From: Prescottella soli
GTDB taxonomy: Bacteria; Actinomycetota; Actinomycetes; Mycobacteriales; Mycobacteriaceae
Length of the DNA stretch: 64,000 nt
Direction: 5' to 3'
Assembly: GCF_040024445.1 (NCBI RefSeq)
Contig: NZ_CP157276.1
Span: forward strand, 1,860,001-1,924,000
Positions 17,275 to 25,221 of the stretch are shown one piece after another. The notes beneath the pieces were generated by a model, which was not told the origin of the DNA, did no database searches, and worked only from the letters and a program-made list of their open reading frames with translations. Numbering within the stretch: the first letter of the stretch is position 1; the number at the start of each line of letters is the position of its first letter. A program made the position numbers and the translations under genes.

Positions 17275-18911
17275 GTGTCACCGTCGCGCAGTTGGTCGGC
17301 CGCACGCTCGCCGACCTCGGCGTCGGGCACGCGTTCGGCGTGGTGGGCAGCGGCAACTTCGCGGTCACGGGCGCGCTGATCGCGGCGGGCGTGCCGTTCG
17401 TCGCGGCCCGGCACGAGGGCGGCGCGGCCACGATGGCCGACGCCTACTCGCGCATGTCGCGCCTCCCGGCGATCGTGACCACCCATCAGGGGTGCGGGCT
17501 GACGAACGCGTTGACGGGAATCGGGGAGGCGGCGAAGAGCCGCACCCCGCTGATCGTGCTGACCGCCGACACCGCGGGGGCGGCGGTGCGCTCGAACTTC
17601 CGGATCGACCAGGACGCGTTGGCCCGCAGCGTCGGCGCGGTGGCCGAGCGGGTGCATTCGGCGGCGTCGGCGGTGGCCGACACCGTCCGCGCGTACCGCA
17701 CGGCGGTCCGCGAGCGCCGCACCGTGGTGCTGAGCCTGCCGCTGGACGTGCAGGAGCACCCGGCCCCGGAGTCGTGGGCGGTGCCGTTGCTGCCGCCGAC
17801 GCAGCGGGTGCGTCCGGACGCGAACGCCCTGGCCTCGCTGGTGGCGCAGCTGGGACGGGCGGAGCGACCGGTGTTCGTCGCCGGTCGCGGCGCGCGGGAC
17901 GCCGGGCCGCAGCTCGCCGCGCTGGCGGAGCGGACCGGCGCGCTGGTCGCGACGTCGGCGGTGGCCAACGGTTTGTTCGAGGGAAACCCGTTCTCGCTGG
18001 GCATCTCCGGCGGGTTCTCGTCCCCGCTCGCCGCGGAGCTGATCTCCGACGCCGACCTGATCGTCGGCTGGGGGTGCGCGCTGAACATGTGGACCATGCG
18101 GCACGGCTCGCTGATCGGCGCCGGCGCGACCGTCGTCCAGGTGGACGTCGACGACGCGGCGCTGGGCGCGAACCGCCCGATCGACCTGGGGGTGCTGGGC
18201 GACTGCCGCGAGACCGCGGTCGTCGCGCTCGAGGCCGTGGCCGCGCCGGGTATCGGCTACCGCACCGACGACGTGCGGACTCGCATTGCGGCGCAGGGTC
18301 GTTGGAACGACATCGCCTTCGACGACCTGTCGACCGACGCGACGATCGACCCGCGGATGCTGTCGCGCGAGCTGGACGCGATCCTGCCCCGCGAGCGGAC
18401 GGTGTCGGTGGACTCCGGCAACTTCATGGGCTACCCGAGCGCGTACCTGTCGGTGCCGGACGAGTTCGGCTTCTGCTTCACGCAGGCGTTCCAGTCGATC
18501 GGGCTGGGCCTGGCCACCGCGATCGGGACGGCACTGGCCCAGCCGCACCGGCTGCCGGTCGCGGCGCTGGGCGACGGCGGATTCCTCATGGGGATCTCGG
18601 AATTGGAGACCGTCGTCCGACTGGGGCTGCCGATGGTGCTGGTGGTCTACAACGACAGCGCGTACGGTGCGGAGGTCCACCACTTCGACGCCCCCGGCAC
18701 CGACCACTCGGCGGTCACCTTCCCCGATACCGACATCGCCGCGATAGCCCGGGGTTACGGCGCCGACGCCGTGACGGTACGGTCGGTGCGCGATCTCGAC
18801 GCCGTCCGGGAATGGGTGGCGGGCCCGCGGATTCGGCCACTGCTGATCGACGCGAAGGTCAGCTCCGACGGCGGCGCATGGTGGCTGGCGGAGGCGTTCA
18901 AGGGACACTGA
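17271..18911 (+). CDS. Thiamine-diphosphate-dependent enzyme (acetolactate synthase/benzoylformate decarboxylase-like)
   Basis: A 546-residue ThDP enzyme with the three classical domains. The cofactor-activating glutamate is E49 in AARHEGGAATMADAY. The Mg-ThDP motif starts near residue 434 with GDGGFLMGISELE and ends at VVYNDSAYG. It begins at an ATG overlapping the cyclase stop codon. The family decarboxylates 2-oxo acids or cleaves diketones. Pairing with a cyclase-type hydrolase suggests a small catabolic module, possibly of cyclic or aromatic 2-oxo acids. It lacks neighbours diagnostic of branched-chain amino-acid synthesis. Confidence 0.87.
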   Translation: MSVTVAQLVGRTLADLGVGHAFGVVGSGNFAVTGALIAAGVPFVAARHEGGAATMADAYSRMSRLPAIVTTHQGCGLTNALTGIGEAAKSRTPLIVLTADTAGAAVRSNFRIDQDALARSVGAVAERVHSAASAVADTVRAYRTAVRERRTVVLSLPLDVQEHPAPESWAVPLLPPTQRVRPDANALASLVAQLGRAERPVFVAGRGARDAGPQLAALAERTGALVATSAVANGLFEGNPFSLGISGGFSSPLAAELISDADLIVGWGCALNMWTMRHGSLIGAGATVVQVDVDDAALGANRPIDLGVLGDCRETAVVALEAVAAPGIGYRTDDVRTRIAAQGRWNDIAFDDLSTDATIDPRMLSRELDAILPRERTVSVDSGNFMGYPSAYLSVPDEFGFCFTQAFQSIGLGLATAIGTALAQPHRLPVAALGDGGFLMGISELETVVRLGLPMVLVVYNDSAYGAEVHHFDAPGTDHSAVTFPDTDIAAIARGYGADAVTVRSVRDLDAVREWVAGPRIRPLLIDAKVSSDGGAWWLAEAFKGH

Positions 18912-18977
18912 CGTGCGCATTTTCGATCTCGAGTCAGCGCGCCTCCCCGACTGAACCGATCCCGTAGCAGTTCCCTT

Positions 18978-19000
18978 TTGGACGATTGACCAGTTTTGCC
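18978..19000 (+). promoter_or_regulatory. Shared island promoter element, copy 1
   Basis: TTGGACGATTGACCAG followed by TTTTGCC. From base 18979 to 19000 all 22 bases recur exactly at 24442-24463 on the other strand, upstream of the opposing operon of the same island. A third, degenerate copy lies at 25239-25254. The copy sits about 200 bases before the first fibre-like gene and contains a TTGACC that could serve as a -35 box. It is probably a binding site for a common regulator or alternative sigma factor. Confidence 0.65.
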
Positions 19001-19201
19001 TTCAATCAGGTCACGAAAGTGCTACAAACTACTCGGCGCAGCACGGGGGCTGCGGCACGTTTCCACCAGCTTTACTGCGCCGCACAGCGCTGACCAGATG
19101 CTCGCGTGAAACAAAGTTTTGACTGGTCGAGGTGTCTCGTGCCGACGCACCACTCTTGCAACGACCCCGTTCGCGGGGCGAGAAGAAACGAGAACCTCCG
19201 C
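19001..19201 (+). promoter_or_regulatory. Long 5' leader of the SipW-type operon
   Basis: About 200 bases without a gene between the shared element and the first ATG. A small CCCCG-TTCG-CGGGG hairpin with a stable UUCG loop lies at 19165-19178, 23 bases before the start codon. GACTGGTC near 19122 partly resembles part of the shared element in the opposite orientation. No clear -10 was assigned. The length suggests post-transcriptional control, but nothing proves it. Confidence 0.4.
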
Positions 19202-19705
19202 ATGAACAAGAAGACCAAGGGCGCCATCGCCGCCGGTGCAGCGGCTCTGCTCCTCGCCGGTGGTGCCGGCACATTCGCCACGTGGAATGCCCAGGCCAAC
19301 CTCAACGGCGGCTCCGTCAACTCCGGCAAGCTCACCCTCACCGCCACAGGTTCGACCTGGTCGGACTCGCACGGTGTGATTAACAACTGGGCAAACTTCA
19401 AGGCTGTGCCGGGTGACGTCCTGACCTACAACGCACAGGCCACGATCGGTGCCGTGGGCAAGAATCTGAACGCATCGTTGACGGTCGATCCCGCCAGCAT
19501 CACGGGCGCGCTCGCAGCCTCTCTTGGCACCCCGACCGTCACCGCCAAGATCGGTTCCAACCCGGTCACCACGATCACCGAAGCGAACGACGGCAATGTC
19601 GTCGACGTCGCGGTCTCGTTCACGTTCAGTTCCGCAGCCGACAACACGACGCAGAACCTGTCGGCTTCACTCGCGAACATGACACTCAAGCTGCAGCAGC
19701 AGTAG
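19202..19705 (+). CDS. Alternate-type signal peptide exported protein (SipW/TasA-like fibre subunit candidate)
   Basis: A 167-residue exported protein. The N-terminal [20 protein letters not shown] runs into GGAGTFATWNAQANLNGGSV. The xxTxAxW(N/S) context after the hydrophobic core is the hallmark of 'alternate-type' substrates of SipW-like signal peptidases, the class that includes TasA and camelysin. The mature domain is a predicted beta-sandwich rich in Thr, Asn and Ser with no cysteine. It shares STWSD and VPGDVLTY with the lipoprotein encoded at 20991. First gene of a four-gene operon containing its probable peptidase. A role as fibre or matrix protein is inferred from the signal class. 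Confidence 0.8.
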   Translation: MNKKTKGAIAAGAAALLLAGGAGTFATWNAQANLNGGSVNSGKLTLTATGSTWSDSHGVINNWANFKAVPGDVLTYNAQATIGAVGKNLNASLTVDPASITGALAASLGTPTVTAKIGSNPVTTITEANDGNVVDVAVSFTFSSAADNTTQNLSASLANMTLKLQQQ

Positions 19706-19709
19706 AACG

Positions 19710-20261
19710 TTGTCGAAGAACCACCGTTGGTGGGCACTCGCAGCGGTGCCGGTCCTGGGTCTGATCTTCTTCTCGACCCAGCAGACCGGCGCCCTGTGGA
19801 GTGACACCGAGAACATCGCCGAAGGTCAATCCATCACCTCCGGAACCCTCGACATCGCTGTCGGCGCAGGCGGCACGACTCAGGCCAGCTACCCTTTCAC
19901 GGCGCTGGCGAAGTCCGGTATGACGCCAGGCGCATTCGCCCAGGCTCCGCTGACGGTGCGCAACTCGGGCAATGTGGCGATGCGGTATCGGCTGCAGAAC
20001 GCAAACCAGTCGAATCCGGCTGTCCCACTGACGCTGACGGTGTCGACGGTGCCGAATGAGGCCGCGTGCCCGGCAACGGGCAATCCGTCGGGTGCGACCC
20101 AGTTGTACAGCGGCGCAATGGTTGGCGCGCAAGTGCCACAGCTGCGCGCGCTCGCCCCAGGCGCCTCCGAGGTCCTGTGCATGCGCGGCACCCTGGACTC
20201 GTCGGCCGCGCCGAATACCAGCACCACCGCGACGTTCACCTTCGCTGCTGAAGTCGGATGA
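19710..20261 (+). CDS. SipW-dependent-type exported protein
   Basis: A 183-residue secreted protein starting at TTG, four bases after the previous stop. The signal region ends in QQTGALWSDTENIAEG, and the conserved (A/L)WSDT after the hydrophobic core marks the SipW-cognate class. The mature beta-rich domain contains two cysteines (NEAACPATG and EVLCMRG) that could form a disulfide. It is paralogous to the protein encoded at 23749-24336: both have an N(S/T)G strand, an E(V/T)LC motif and an LDS(S/A)A motif. Its stop overlaps the start of the signal peptidase gene (ATGA), so translation is coupled. Confidence 0.8.
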   Translation: MSKNHRWWALAAVPVLGLIFFSTQQTGALWSDTENIAEGQSITSGTLDIAVGAGGTTQASYPFTALAKSGMTPGAFAQAPLTVRNSGNVAMRYRLQNANQSNPAVPLTLTVSTVPNEAACPATGNPSGATQLYSGAMVGAQVPQLRALAPGASEVLCMRGTLDSSAAPNTSTTATFTFAAEVG

Positions 20262-20896
20262 GCGACGCGGCCAAGACCGAGGAGCAACCCACCACCGTCT
20301 GGTGGTGGGTCAAGTCCGTCGTGTCCTGGCTGCTGCTTATCGCGATGCTCAGCGTCCTCGCGTTGACTATCGTTATTCCGCGGCTTGCGGGTGCCACCCC
20401 GTACACAGTTCTCACGAGTTCGATGGAGCCGACGTATCCGCCGGGCACGCTGATCGTCGTGAAGCCGCAGGATCCCGCGTCGCTGAGAGTCGACGACGCG
20501 ATCACGTTCCAATGGGAGTCCGGGAAGCCGGAGGTCGTGACGCATCGCATCGTCGCTGTGCAGTACACGTCCAACGGCGAGCTTCGTTTGACCACGCAGG
20601 GTGATGCGAACTCGGCACCCGATCCAAGACCCGTTGTGCCCGAGCAGGTGCGCGGCAAGATTTGGTACTCGGTTCCGTACGTCGGGTACGTCAACAACTA
20701 CATAACTGGTAAGCAGCGTTCGGTCCTCCTGATGGTGGTCGTCGGCGGCCTTCTGGTCTATGCCGTGACCATGTTCGTCAGCGCAGGCAGGGACAAGGCC
20801 CGCAAGCGTCGGCAACAACCGATCGAGGACGACGCCGCCACCGTCGAGATCCCGGTGATCGACATCGACAGCTCCACGCCGGCCACTTCGAAGTAA
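20258..20896 (+). CDS. Signal peptidase I, SipW/ER (Ser-His) type
   Basis: A 212-residue membrane peptidase. The catalytic serine is S55 in LTSSMEPTYPPGT. In place of the usual bacterial lysine there is H96 in VVTHRIV, and TQGDANSAPD supplies the conserved aspartate (D116). This Ser-His arrangement is that of archaeal/ER peptidases and SipW, which process TasA-like proteins. Transmembrane helices lie at about 17-42 and 154-177, followed by an acidic cytoplasmic tail. Position between two SipW-class substrate genes makes them its likely targets. Confidence 0.9.
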   Translation: MSDAAKTEEQPTTVWWWVKSVVSWLLLIAMLSVLALTIVIPRLAGATPYTVLTSSMEPTYPPGTLIVVKPQDPASLRVDDAITFQWESGKPEVVTHRIVAVQYTSNGELRLTTQGDANSAPDPRPVVPEQVRGKIWYSVPYVGYVNNYITGKQRSVLLMVVVGGLLVYAVTMFVSAGRDKARKRRQQPIEDDAATVEIPVIDIDSSTPATSK

Positions 20897-20990
20897 CCGC
20901 ACCAACACCCGGCGCCCTTCCACTTCAGGACGAGCGCAGGCACGGAATGGGTCCGATGATCGCGACCTGAGGGGAATGAGAGAAAGACCG

Positions 20991-21572
20991 ATGAAGACAC
21001 GGACCAAGGGCATTGTCGCAGCAGCCACGCTGTGCGCCGCCATGCTGCTCACTGCCTGCGATCCGATCGGCACCGGCAGCGCCGGCAGCTCGGGCGGCGG
21101 CACCACTACGACGGCTCCGACCACCACCGCGCCGCCCACCACCACCATCGGTGGTGGCGGAAACGGTTCCGGCTCATTGGCACTCACTGCCCTGTCGCAG
21201 CCCACGTGGAGCGATCAGAACGGCCCCATCGACATCACGACCATGCGGATCGTCCCGGGCGACGTGCTCACCTACCGCGGCACCTTCAAGATCACTCTCC
21301 AGGGCACCAACCTGAAGGCGCGCCTCACCACCGACAACGTCACCTTCGCCGGTGGTGGTCAGCTCAAGGCCAAGTTGCAGCCTCAGGTGAGCGCCACGAT
21401 CAATGGTCTCCCCCTCCCCGCGGGCAACATCGTCACGACCGCCCAGGACGGTGCGACCGTCGAGGTGACGGCGAAGTTCGCCTTCGACCCGCAGACGGCC
21501 GGCACTGTCGGACAGTCCGATACGGCGAATTTCCAGAGCATCGGCGTGCATCTCGAGCAGGTCATTTCCTAA
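20991..21572 (+). CDS. Lipoprotein related to the SipW-type fibre subunit
   Basis: A 193-residue exported protein with lipobox LLTAC at the end of the signal peptide, then a Gly/Ser/Thr/Pro linker (TTTTAPTTTAPPTTT). A C-terminal beta domain shares PTWSD and VPGDVLTY with the protein at 19202. It uses signal peptidase II rather than the SipW-type enzyme, so it would hold the same fold at the outer face of the membrane. The ATG at 20991 has GAGAAAG upstream; an in-frame ATG five codons earlier is possible. A membrane-anchored base or nucleator for the secreted subunits is a reasonable but untested reading. Confidence 0.8.
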   Translation: MKTRTKGIVAAATLCAAMLLTACDPIGTGSAGSSGGGTTTTAPTTTAPPTTTIGGGGNGSGSLALTALSQPTWSDQNGPIDITTMRIVPGDVLTYRGTFKITLQGTNLKARLTTDNVTFAGGGQLKAKLQPQVSATINGLPLPAGNIVTTAQDGATVEVTAKFAFDPQTAGTVGQSDTANFQSIGVHLEQVIS

Positions 21573-21584
21573 CTCCCCCCAGCC

Positions 21585-21625
21585 TCAGGGCCACCGCCGG
21601 TCCCCCCTCCCGCCGGTGGCCCTGA
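21585..21625 (+). terminator. Hairpin terminator after the rightward SipW-type operon
   Basis: A 12-bp stem (TCAGGGCCACCG / CGGTGGCCCTGA) with a C-rich loop lies 13 bases after the lipoprotein stop codon. There is no U-run, as is common in high-GC actinobacteria. Confidence 0.6.
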
Positions 21626-21639
21626 CTTGATTCACGTTC

Positions 21640-21670
21640 GCTCCCCGGTCTCGCCTCGAGACCGGGGAGC
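21640..21670. terminator. Perfect 14-bp hairpin
   Basis: GCTCCCCGGTCTCG is followed by CCT and its exact complement. Probably a second, bidirectional terminator between the converging operons of the island. Confidence 0.55.
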
Positions 21671-21908
21671 GCCGCTGTTTCCGGGCTGTGATGCCACGGC
21701 CCCTCCAGCCTCGTCGCGGACTTCCGGTCTGGCGCTCTACGTTCTCAGTGGCCGCGCAGGTGTCACGAACAGTGAAGGGGCCCGACAGAGTTCGACCAGA
21801 CGCTGCGGACGGAACACGCCACATTACCTCGATCGGTTCGACATGAACCCGGGGCGGAGCGCCACAGTCGAACGACGATGCATTGATCGCGAGCTTCTGC
21901 ACAAAGAG
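21671..21908. other. Gene-free spacer between converging operons
   Basis: About 240 bases between strong hairpins. Short open frames here lack ribosome-binding sites and codon bias. I see no convincing gene or RNA. Confidence 0.5.
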
Positions 21909-21949
21909 AAGCGGGGCACGATCGACTCTGTGTCGATCGTGCCCCGCTT
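21909..21949 (-). terminator. Terminator of the leftward peptidase-fusion operon
   Basis: A perfect 18-bp stem (AAGCGGGGCACGATCGAC and complement) with a 5-nt loop starts 11 bases past the stop codon of the minus-strand gene. On that strand it is followed by pyrimidine-rich CTCTTTGTG. Confidence 0.8.
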
Positions 21950-21959
21950 CGAGGCTCGT

Positions 21960-23741
21960 CTACTTGATCAGTGCGGCGATCTTGGCCGGCACGGTCGCCG
22001 AGATCGGGTCGACGGGAACAGCGCTCCACGTACCCGATGTAACTCGGTAGATCGTCTGGCCGTCCACGATCCACAGTGTGTCGCCCGACGAATCCCACTG
22101 CACGGTGGCATCTTCCGAGACCGGCCTGGAGAACACGACTTCACCGGACGAATCCTGGACAACAGCGTTCGTCCCGGACTTCCCTGCGACATAAGTCCCC
22201 GAGGGCGACTCCTGCGCACTTGCCGGCCGCGGTGCGGTCGTAGTCGTCGTTGTGGCGGTGGTTGCCTCCGCCGTAGTCGACGTCGCTGACGTCGTGGCGG
22301 TGGTCGTGGTCGGGTTCGTCGCGCTGGTCGTCGACTGCGGAGCCGTCGTGGTCGTCGGGCTCGTAATCGTGGTCGTCGGGCTCGTAGTCGTGGTCGTGGT
22401 CGTGGTCGTCGGAGCCGTAGTCGTGGTTGTCAGACTCGGAGTCATCGTGGTGGTCGTCGTGGGCGTCACAGACGACTCGTTCGTCGCAAGAGTCTCCGCA
22501 GATGGAACACCACGAGCATCGACGCCCAAGGCATCGATCCCTGCACTCGCCGCGCCCATGCCACCATAGATATCGTTCTCGAAGGGCGGATTGTCCTGGT
22601 TGTTCGCACCGCCCGAGCAGTACGTATCCAGTGCGGCACCGGACCAGATGCCCTGCCCCTTCCAGCCAGTCGACACAGCGTTCGGGCTACCTGTGGGCCC
22701 GTTAACCGTGTGGACCTCGACGATGTAGCCCCTGCCGGTTGTGCCCGCATTGATCTGTATCGATGTACCCGCCTGGTTCGTCGACTGGATGACTTCCGAC
22801 GGGTTGTTATCACGGCGAACAACTACCCGATACGTATACGGAATGCCCAATGGGGAGTTGCCCAAGCCACTCCAGGAGAGGTTCGCTTTTCGGAGTCCGA
22901 TTGAACCCGAGGTTGAGCACGAGACACTGGACACCAGCGGCGTCGGAAAGAAATTCGCTGCCGATTTGAACGAGCTTGCAGCAGTGGCGCCATCGGTGAA
23001 GGCCGCGGCTGTGCCGACCGTCGAGGCGCCGAGGGCGGTCACGCCCGCGATACCGAGCGCAATCATCGCCCGCGCCGACAGATTGCGTTGCATCGAGAAT
23101 CCTTGCGTCCGGACCGATTCGGCGGGTGCTTCGTTGTCGGTGTATGCGTGCGTGACGGGTTCCAGTTCGATTGCCTCGTGCGACCCGGGGATATCGTTCC
23201 CTGCATCCGAATCCGAATCCGAATCGTCGTCCTTGCGCTTCGAACCCGGCCCGAAGGCCAGCACCATCACGCCACCGACGAGCGCGCCGCCGAGGAAGAT
23301 CGCAGCCGGCGACGACAGCCACGACACCGCGTAGCCGAGACCGGGCACACTGAAGAACACCCGATCGACCTCGGTCACCGTGTACGGCGAGATGTCGGCG
23401 TCCTGGTTGGCGTCACCCTTGAGGATCAGCACCGACGTGGTGCCGTCCGAGGAGACGATCTCGTGGACGCGGTGGGTGATCCGGGTGCCCTGGTCGTTCT
23501 CGACGCTGACCACGTCACCGACCTCGAGATTGCCCGCGGGTGTGGTCTTCGACAGTGCGAGTGCGCCCGTGGGGATCTCGGGCGACATCGAGCCCGAACG
23601 GAAGATCAACGGCTTGATACCGAAGAGGAAGGACGCGGCCGCGGCGAGCACGCAGATCAGTCCAGCGATGGCGCCGACGTTGAGGGCGATCTCGCGCCCT
23701 CGCGAGCGCCCGGACCCTACCGGGTTGTCATGAATCGTCAT
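21960..23741 (-). CDS. SipW-type signal peptidase fused to an exported substrate-like protein with Thr-rich stalk
   Basis: A 593-residue composite. Residues 1-165 are a Ser-His signal peptidase: S51 in RSGSMSPEIPTG, H90 in ITHRVHEI, KGDANQDAD at 108-116, with helices at about 21-45 and 145-163. A charged Asp/Ser-rich linker follows. A second export signal begins at Met217 (MQRNLSARAMIALG) and ends in GTAAAFTDGATAASS, resembling the signals of the neighbouring substrates. Next come a fibronectin-III-like region (270-375), a mucin-like threonine stalk (about 425-505) and a C-terminal beta/propeller-like segment (SSGDTLWIVDGQTIYRV). An AAGGA six bases before the Met217 codon (23093) means the substrate half might also be made separately. 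Read-through fusion or overlapping products cannot be decided here. Confidence 0.82.
   Translation of the reverse strand: MTIHDNPVGSGRSRGREIALNVGAIAGLICVLAAAASFLFGIKPLIFRSGSMSPEIPTGALALSKTTPAGNLEVGDVVSVENDQGTRITHRVHEIVSSDGTTSVLILKGDANQDADISPYTVTEVDRVFFSVPGLGYAVSWLSSPAAIFLGGALVGGVMVLAFGPGSKRKDDDSDSDSDAGNDIPGSHEAIELEPVTHAYTDNEAPAESVRTQGFSMQRNLSARAMIALGIAGVTALGASTVGTAAAFTDGATAASSFKSAANFFPTPLVSSVSCSTSGSIGLRKANLSWSGLGNSPLGIPYTYRVVVRRDNNPSEVIQSTNQAGTSIQINAGTTGRGYIVEVHTVNGPTGSPNAVSTGWKGQGIWSGAALDTYCSGGANNQDNPPFENDIYGGMGAASAGIDALGVDARGVPSAETLATNESSVTPTTTTTMTPSLTTTTTAPTTTTTTTTTSPTTTITSPTTTTAPQSTTSATNPTTTTATTSATSTTAEATTATTTTTTAPRPASAQESPSGTYVAGKSGTNAVVQDSSGEVVFSRPVSEDATVQWDSSGDTLWIVDGQTIYRVTSGTWSAVPVDPISATVPAKIAALIK
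22230..22463 (-). repeat. Threonine-codon repeat encoding a mucin-like stalk
   Basis: A low-complexity run of ACC/ACG/ACT codons, seen as GTCGTGGT-like repeats on the plus strand, encodes roughly 75 residues that are mostly Thr with Pro, Ser and Ala. Such segments form extended, often O-mannosylated spacers on actinobacterial surface proteins. Slippage could vary stalk length between strains. Confidence 0.8.
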
Positions 23742-23748
23742 GCGGCAC

Positions 23749-24336
23749 TCAGGCAGTCGTGGCGTTGAAGTTGAACGAAACGTTCACCGTCTGGTTTTGC
23801 ACGGAAGTCGGTGCTGCGGAGTCCAGCGCCACCTGGAAGCACAGCGTCTCGCTGGTGCCGTTGGCCAGCGTGCGCGCCGTCGGGATCAGGTTCGTCTGGC
23901 CGCCGGACACGAGTGGGAGATTATTGGCGATCACAGTGCCACCGGCGCACGTAGTCCCGTTCGAGGTACCGGTGGAGATCAACACCTTCAACTGCGGCGC
24001 CAGGGCCGAGCTCGTCGCGTTCGCCACCATCGTGTAGTTGAACTGAGTCGTACCTGTGTTCTGCACCGGCAGCGTTGCCGCGACCGAGTTACCAGGCAGC
24101 ATGTTGGTCTTCGTCAGGGTCGCGAAAGCGTAGGCATCAGGGTTGCCCTGATTCCCGTTGAGCTGCAGGTCGATCGAGCCCGTCGAGAAGACGCCCGACG
24201 TCGCGGTCGCGGTGTCGCTCCAGGCAGCGAGGGTCCCGATGGCGCCCAAACCCAACACGATTCCGAGCGATGCGATGGCACGGGGGCGGCTGCCCGTTAA
24301 CGCCGCGCGTGCACGCGAGCCGAACTGACGAGACAT
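23749..24336 (-). CDS. SipW-dependent-type exported protein
   Basis: A 195-residue secreted protein. A basic N-terminus (SRQFGSRARAALTGSRPRA) and hydrophobic core lead into GTLAAWSDTATATSGVFSTG, the SipW-cognate signature. The mature beta-sandwich has two cysteines (GTTCAGG, ETLCFQV) at positions equivalent to those of the paralogue encoded at 19710. Its gene lies seven bases before the peptidase-fusion gene on the same strand, so the peptidase probably processes it. AGGAAGG lies 11 bases upstream of the ATG. Confidence 0.8.
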   Translation of the reverse strand: MSRQFGSRARAALTGSRPRAIASLGIVLGLGAIGTLAAWSDTATATSGVFSTGSIDLQLNGNQGNPDAYAFATLTKTNMLPGNSVAATLPVQNTGTTQFNYTMVANATSSALAPQLKVLISTGTSNGTTCAGGTVIANNLPLVSGGQTNLIPTARTLANGTSETLCFQVALDSAAPTSVQNQTVNVSFNFNATTA

Positions 24337-24441
24337 GAGGGTGTGTGCCTTCCTGCAACAGAACCGATCAGGCGCCGCCCCGCCGGGGACCTGACCGGGT
24401 ACGGGTCAAGAGATGTTTACCACCCGATTGCCCATCCCCGA
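24337..24441 (-). promoter_or_regulatory. Leader of the leftward SipW-type operon
   Basis: About 105 bases between the shared promoter element and the start codon. Apart from the AGGAAGG ribosome-binding site near the start, I see no gene or hairpin worth naming. Confidence 0.4.
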
Positions 24442-24463
24442 GGCAAAACTGGTCAATCGTCCA
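24442..24463 (-). promoter_or_regulatory. Shared island promoter element, copy 2
   Basis: Reads TGGACGATTGACCAG then TTTTGCC on the minus strand, identical over 22 bases to 18979-19000. It lies 106 bases before the gene at 23749-24336 and points towards it, as copy 1 points towards its own operon. Exact conservation in two non-coding regions 5.4 kb apart, oriented with transcription each time, argues for a functional regulatory site. Confidence 0.7.
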
Positions 24464-24584
24464 GTAGAAAACGGAACCGACTTGGCGCATCGCACCTTCA
24501 ACGCCGAACAGGCGGCGACGGGAACATCCGGCAAGTGCCGGACCCGACAACCGCCCGTTCGTTCGCTAGTTCGGGATCGACCGA

Positions 24585-25214
24585 TCAGGAAGCGAGGCTT
24601 CCCGTGCCGAGCGAACCGAACATGCAACCGAGAGAGCCCAGCGATCCGGTGCCGGCGCAACCGGGCTCTGTCACCGTGCCCGGGGTGAAGCCCACGGCCC
24701 ACATCGGGTTCGCCTGACCGTTCTGCGTCTGGTTACCAGCGTCGGCGGGCATGCCAACGACGAGGTCGATCGTCGCGACGCCGCCGGCGGCGAGATGCAC
24801 GAACCCCATGGACGTACCCGGCGCCACCGTACGAGCCTCGGTGAGCGTCACCGGGTTTCCGGCCTTGCCGTCGATGTCCACGCGTGCGGTGGCGATCATG
24901 TGCGGCGTCAGCGTGTACTCGCCCACCGCGAACCCGACGAAGCCCTCCCCACCGGACGCGTTGCGCACCTTGAAGGTCGTCTTCAGTTCTCGCCCGGGGA
25001 CGAGCTCCCCCTCGTTCCAGTTGATCTTCTCCGTGCCACCCCACGTGGCGCCGCCGTCGGACGAGTACTCGACGGTCGGCGCGGGCGCGTCGGCGCGCGC
25101 GACAGCGGGGCCGGCGATCACGGCGACGGCCGCGAGGAAGAGGGCCAGCAGCACGCCGCCCAGGATCTTGGCCGGGAACGAGAGTCCCCTGGCCACGGGG
25201 GTGCGAACAGTCAT
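24585..25214 (-). CDS. Secreted protein of the SipW-type island, unknown function
   Basis: A 209-residue protein with a conventional signal peptide: hydrophobic core GGVLLALFLAAVAVIAGP, probable cleavage after AVARA. The mature part begins with EYSSDGGATW and contains VPGRELKTTFKVRN, recalling the VPGDVLTY strand of the other island proteins. The C-terminus is Gly/Ser-rich with two cysteines (EPGCAGTG, LGCMFG). There is no membrane anchor or LPXTG motif. The ATG is exactly seven bases after TAGGCT, so the mRNA may be leaderless. It carries a version of the shared element upstream and is probably co-regulated with the two operons. Confidence 0.75.
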   Translation of the reverse strand: MTVRTPVARGLSFPAKILGGVLLALFLAAVAVIAGPAVARADAPAPTVEYSSDGGATWGGTEKINWNEGELVPGRELKTTFKVRNASGGEGFVGFAVGEYTLTPHMIATARVDIDGKAGNPVTLTEARTVAPGTSMGFVHLAAGGVATIDLVVGMPADAGNQTQNGQANPMWAVGFTPGTVTEPGCAGTGSLGSLGCMFGSLGTGSLAS

Positions 25215-25221
25215 GGCGCGG

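Noticed and set aside
21671-21908. Small ORFs in the spacer between converging operons
   Set aside because: No ribosome-binding sites, no codon bias and interruption by hairpins.
19202-25214. Sortase-dependent pilus
   Set aside because: No LPXTG-like sorting signal in the exported proteins and no sortase gene in the window; the SipW-type signals point to a different assembly route.
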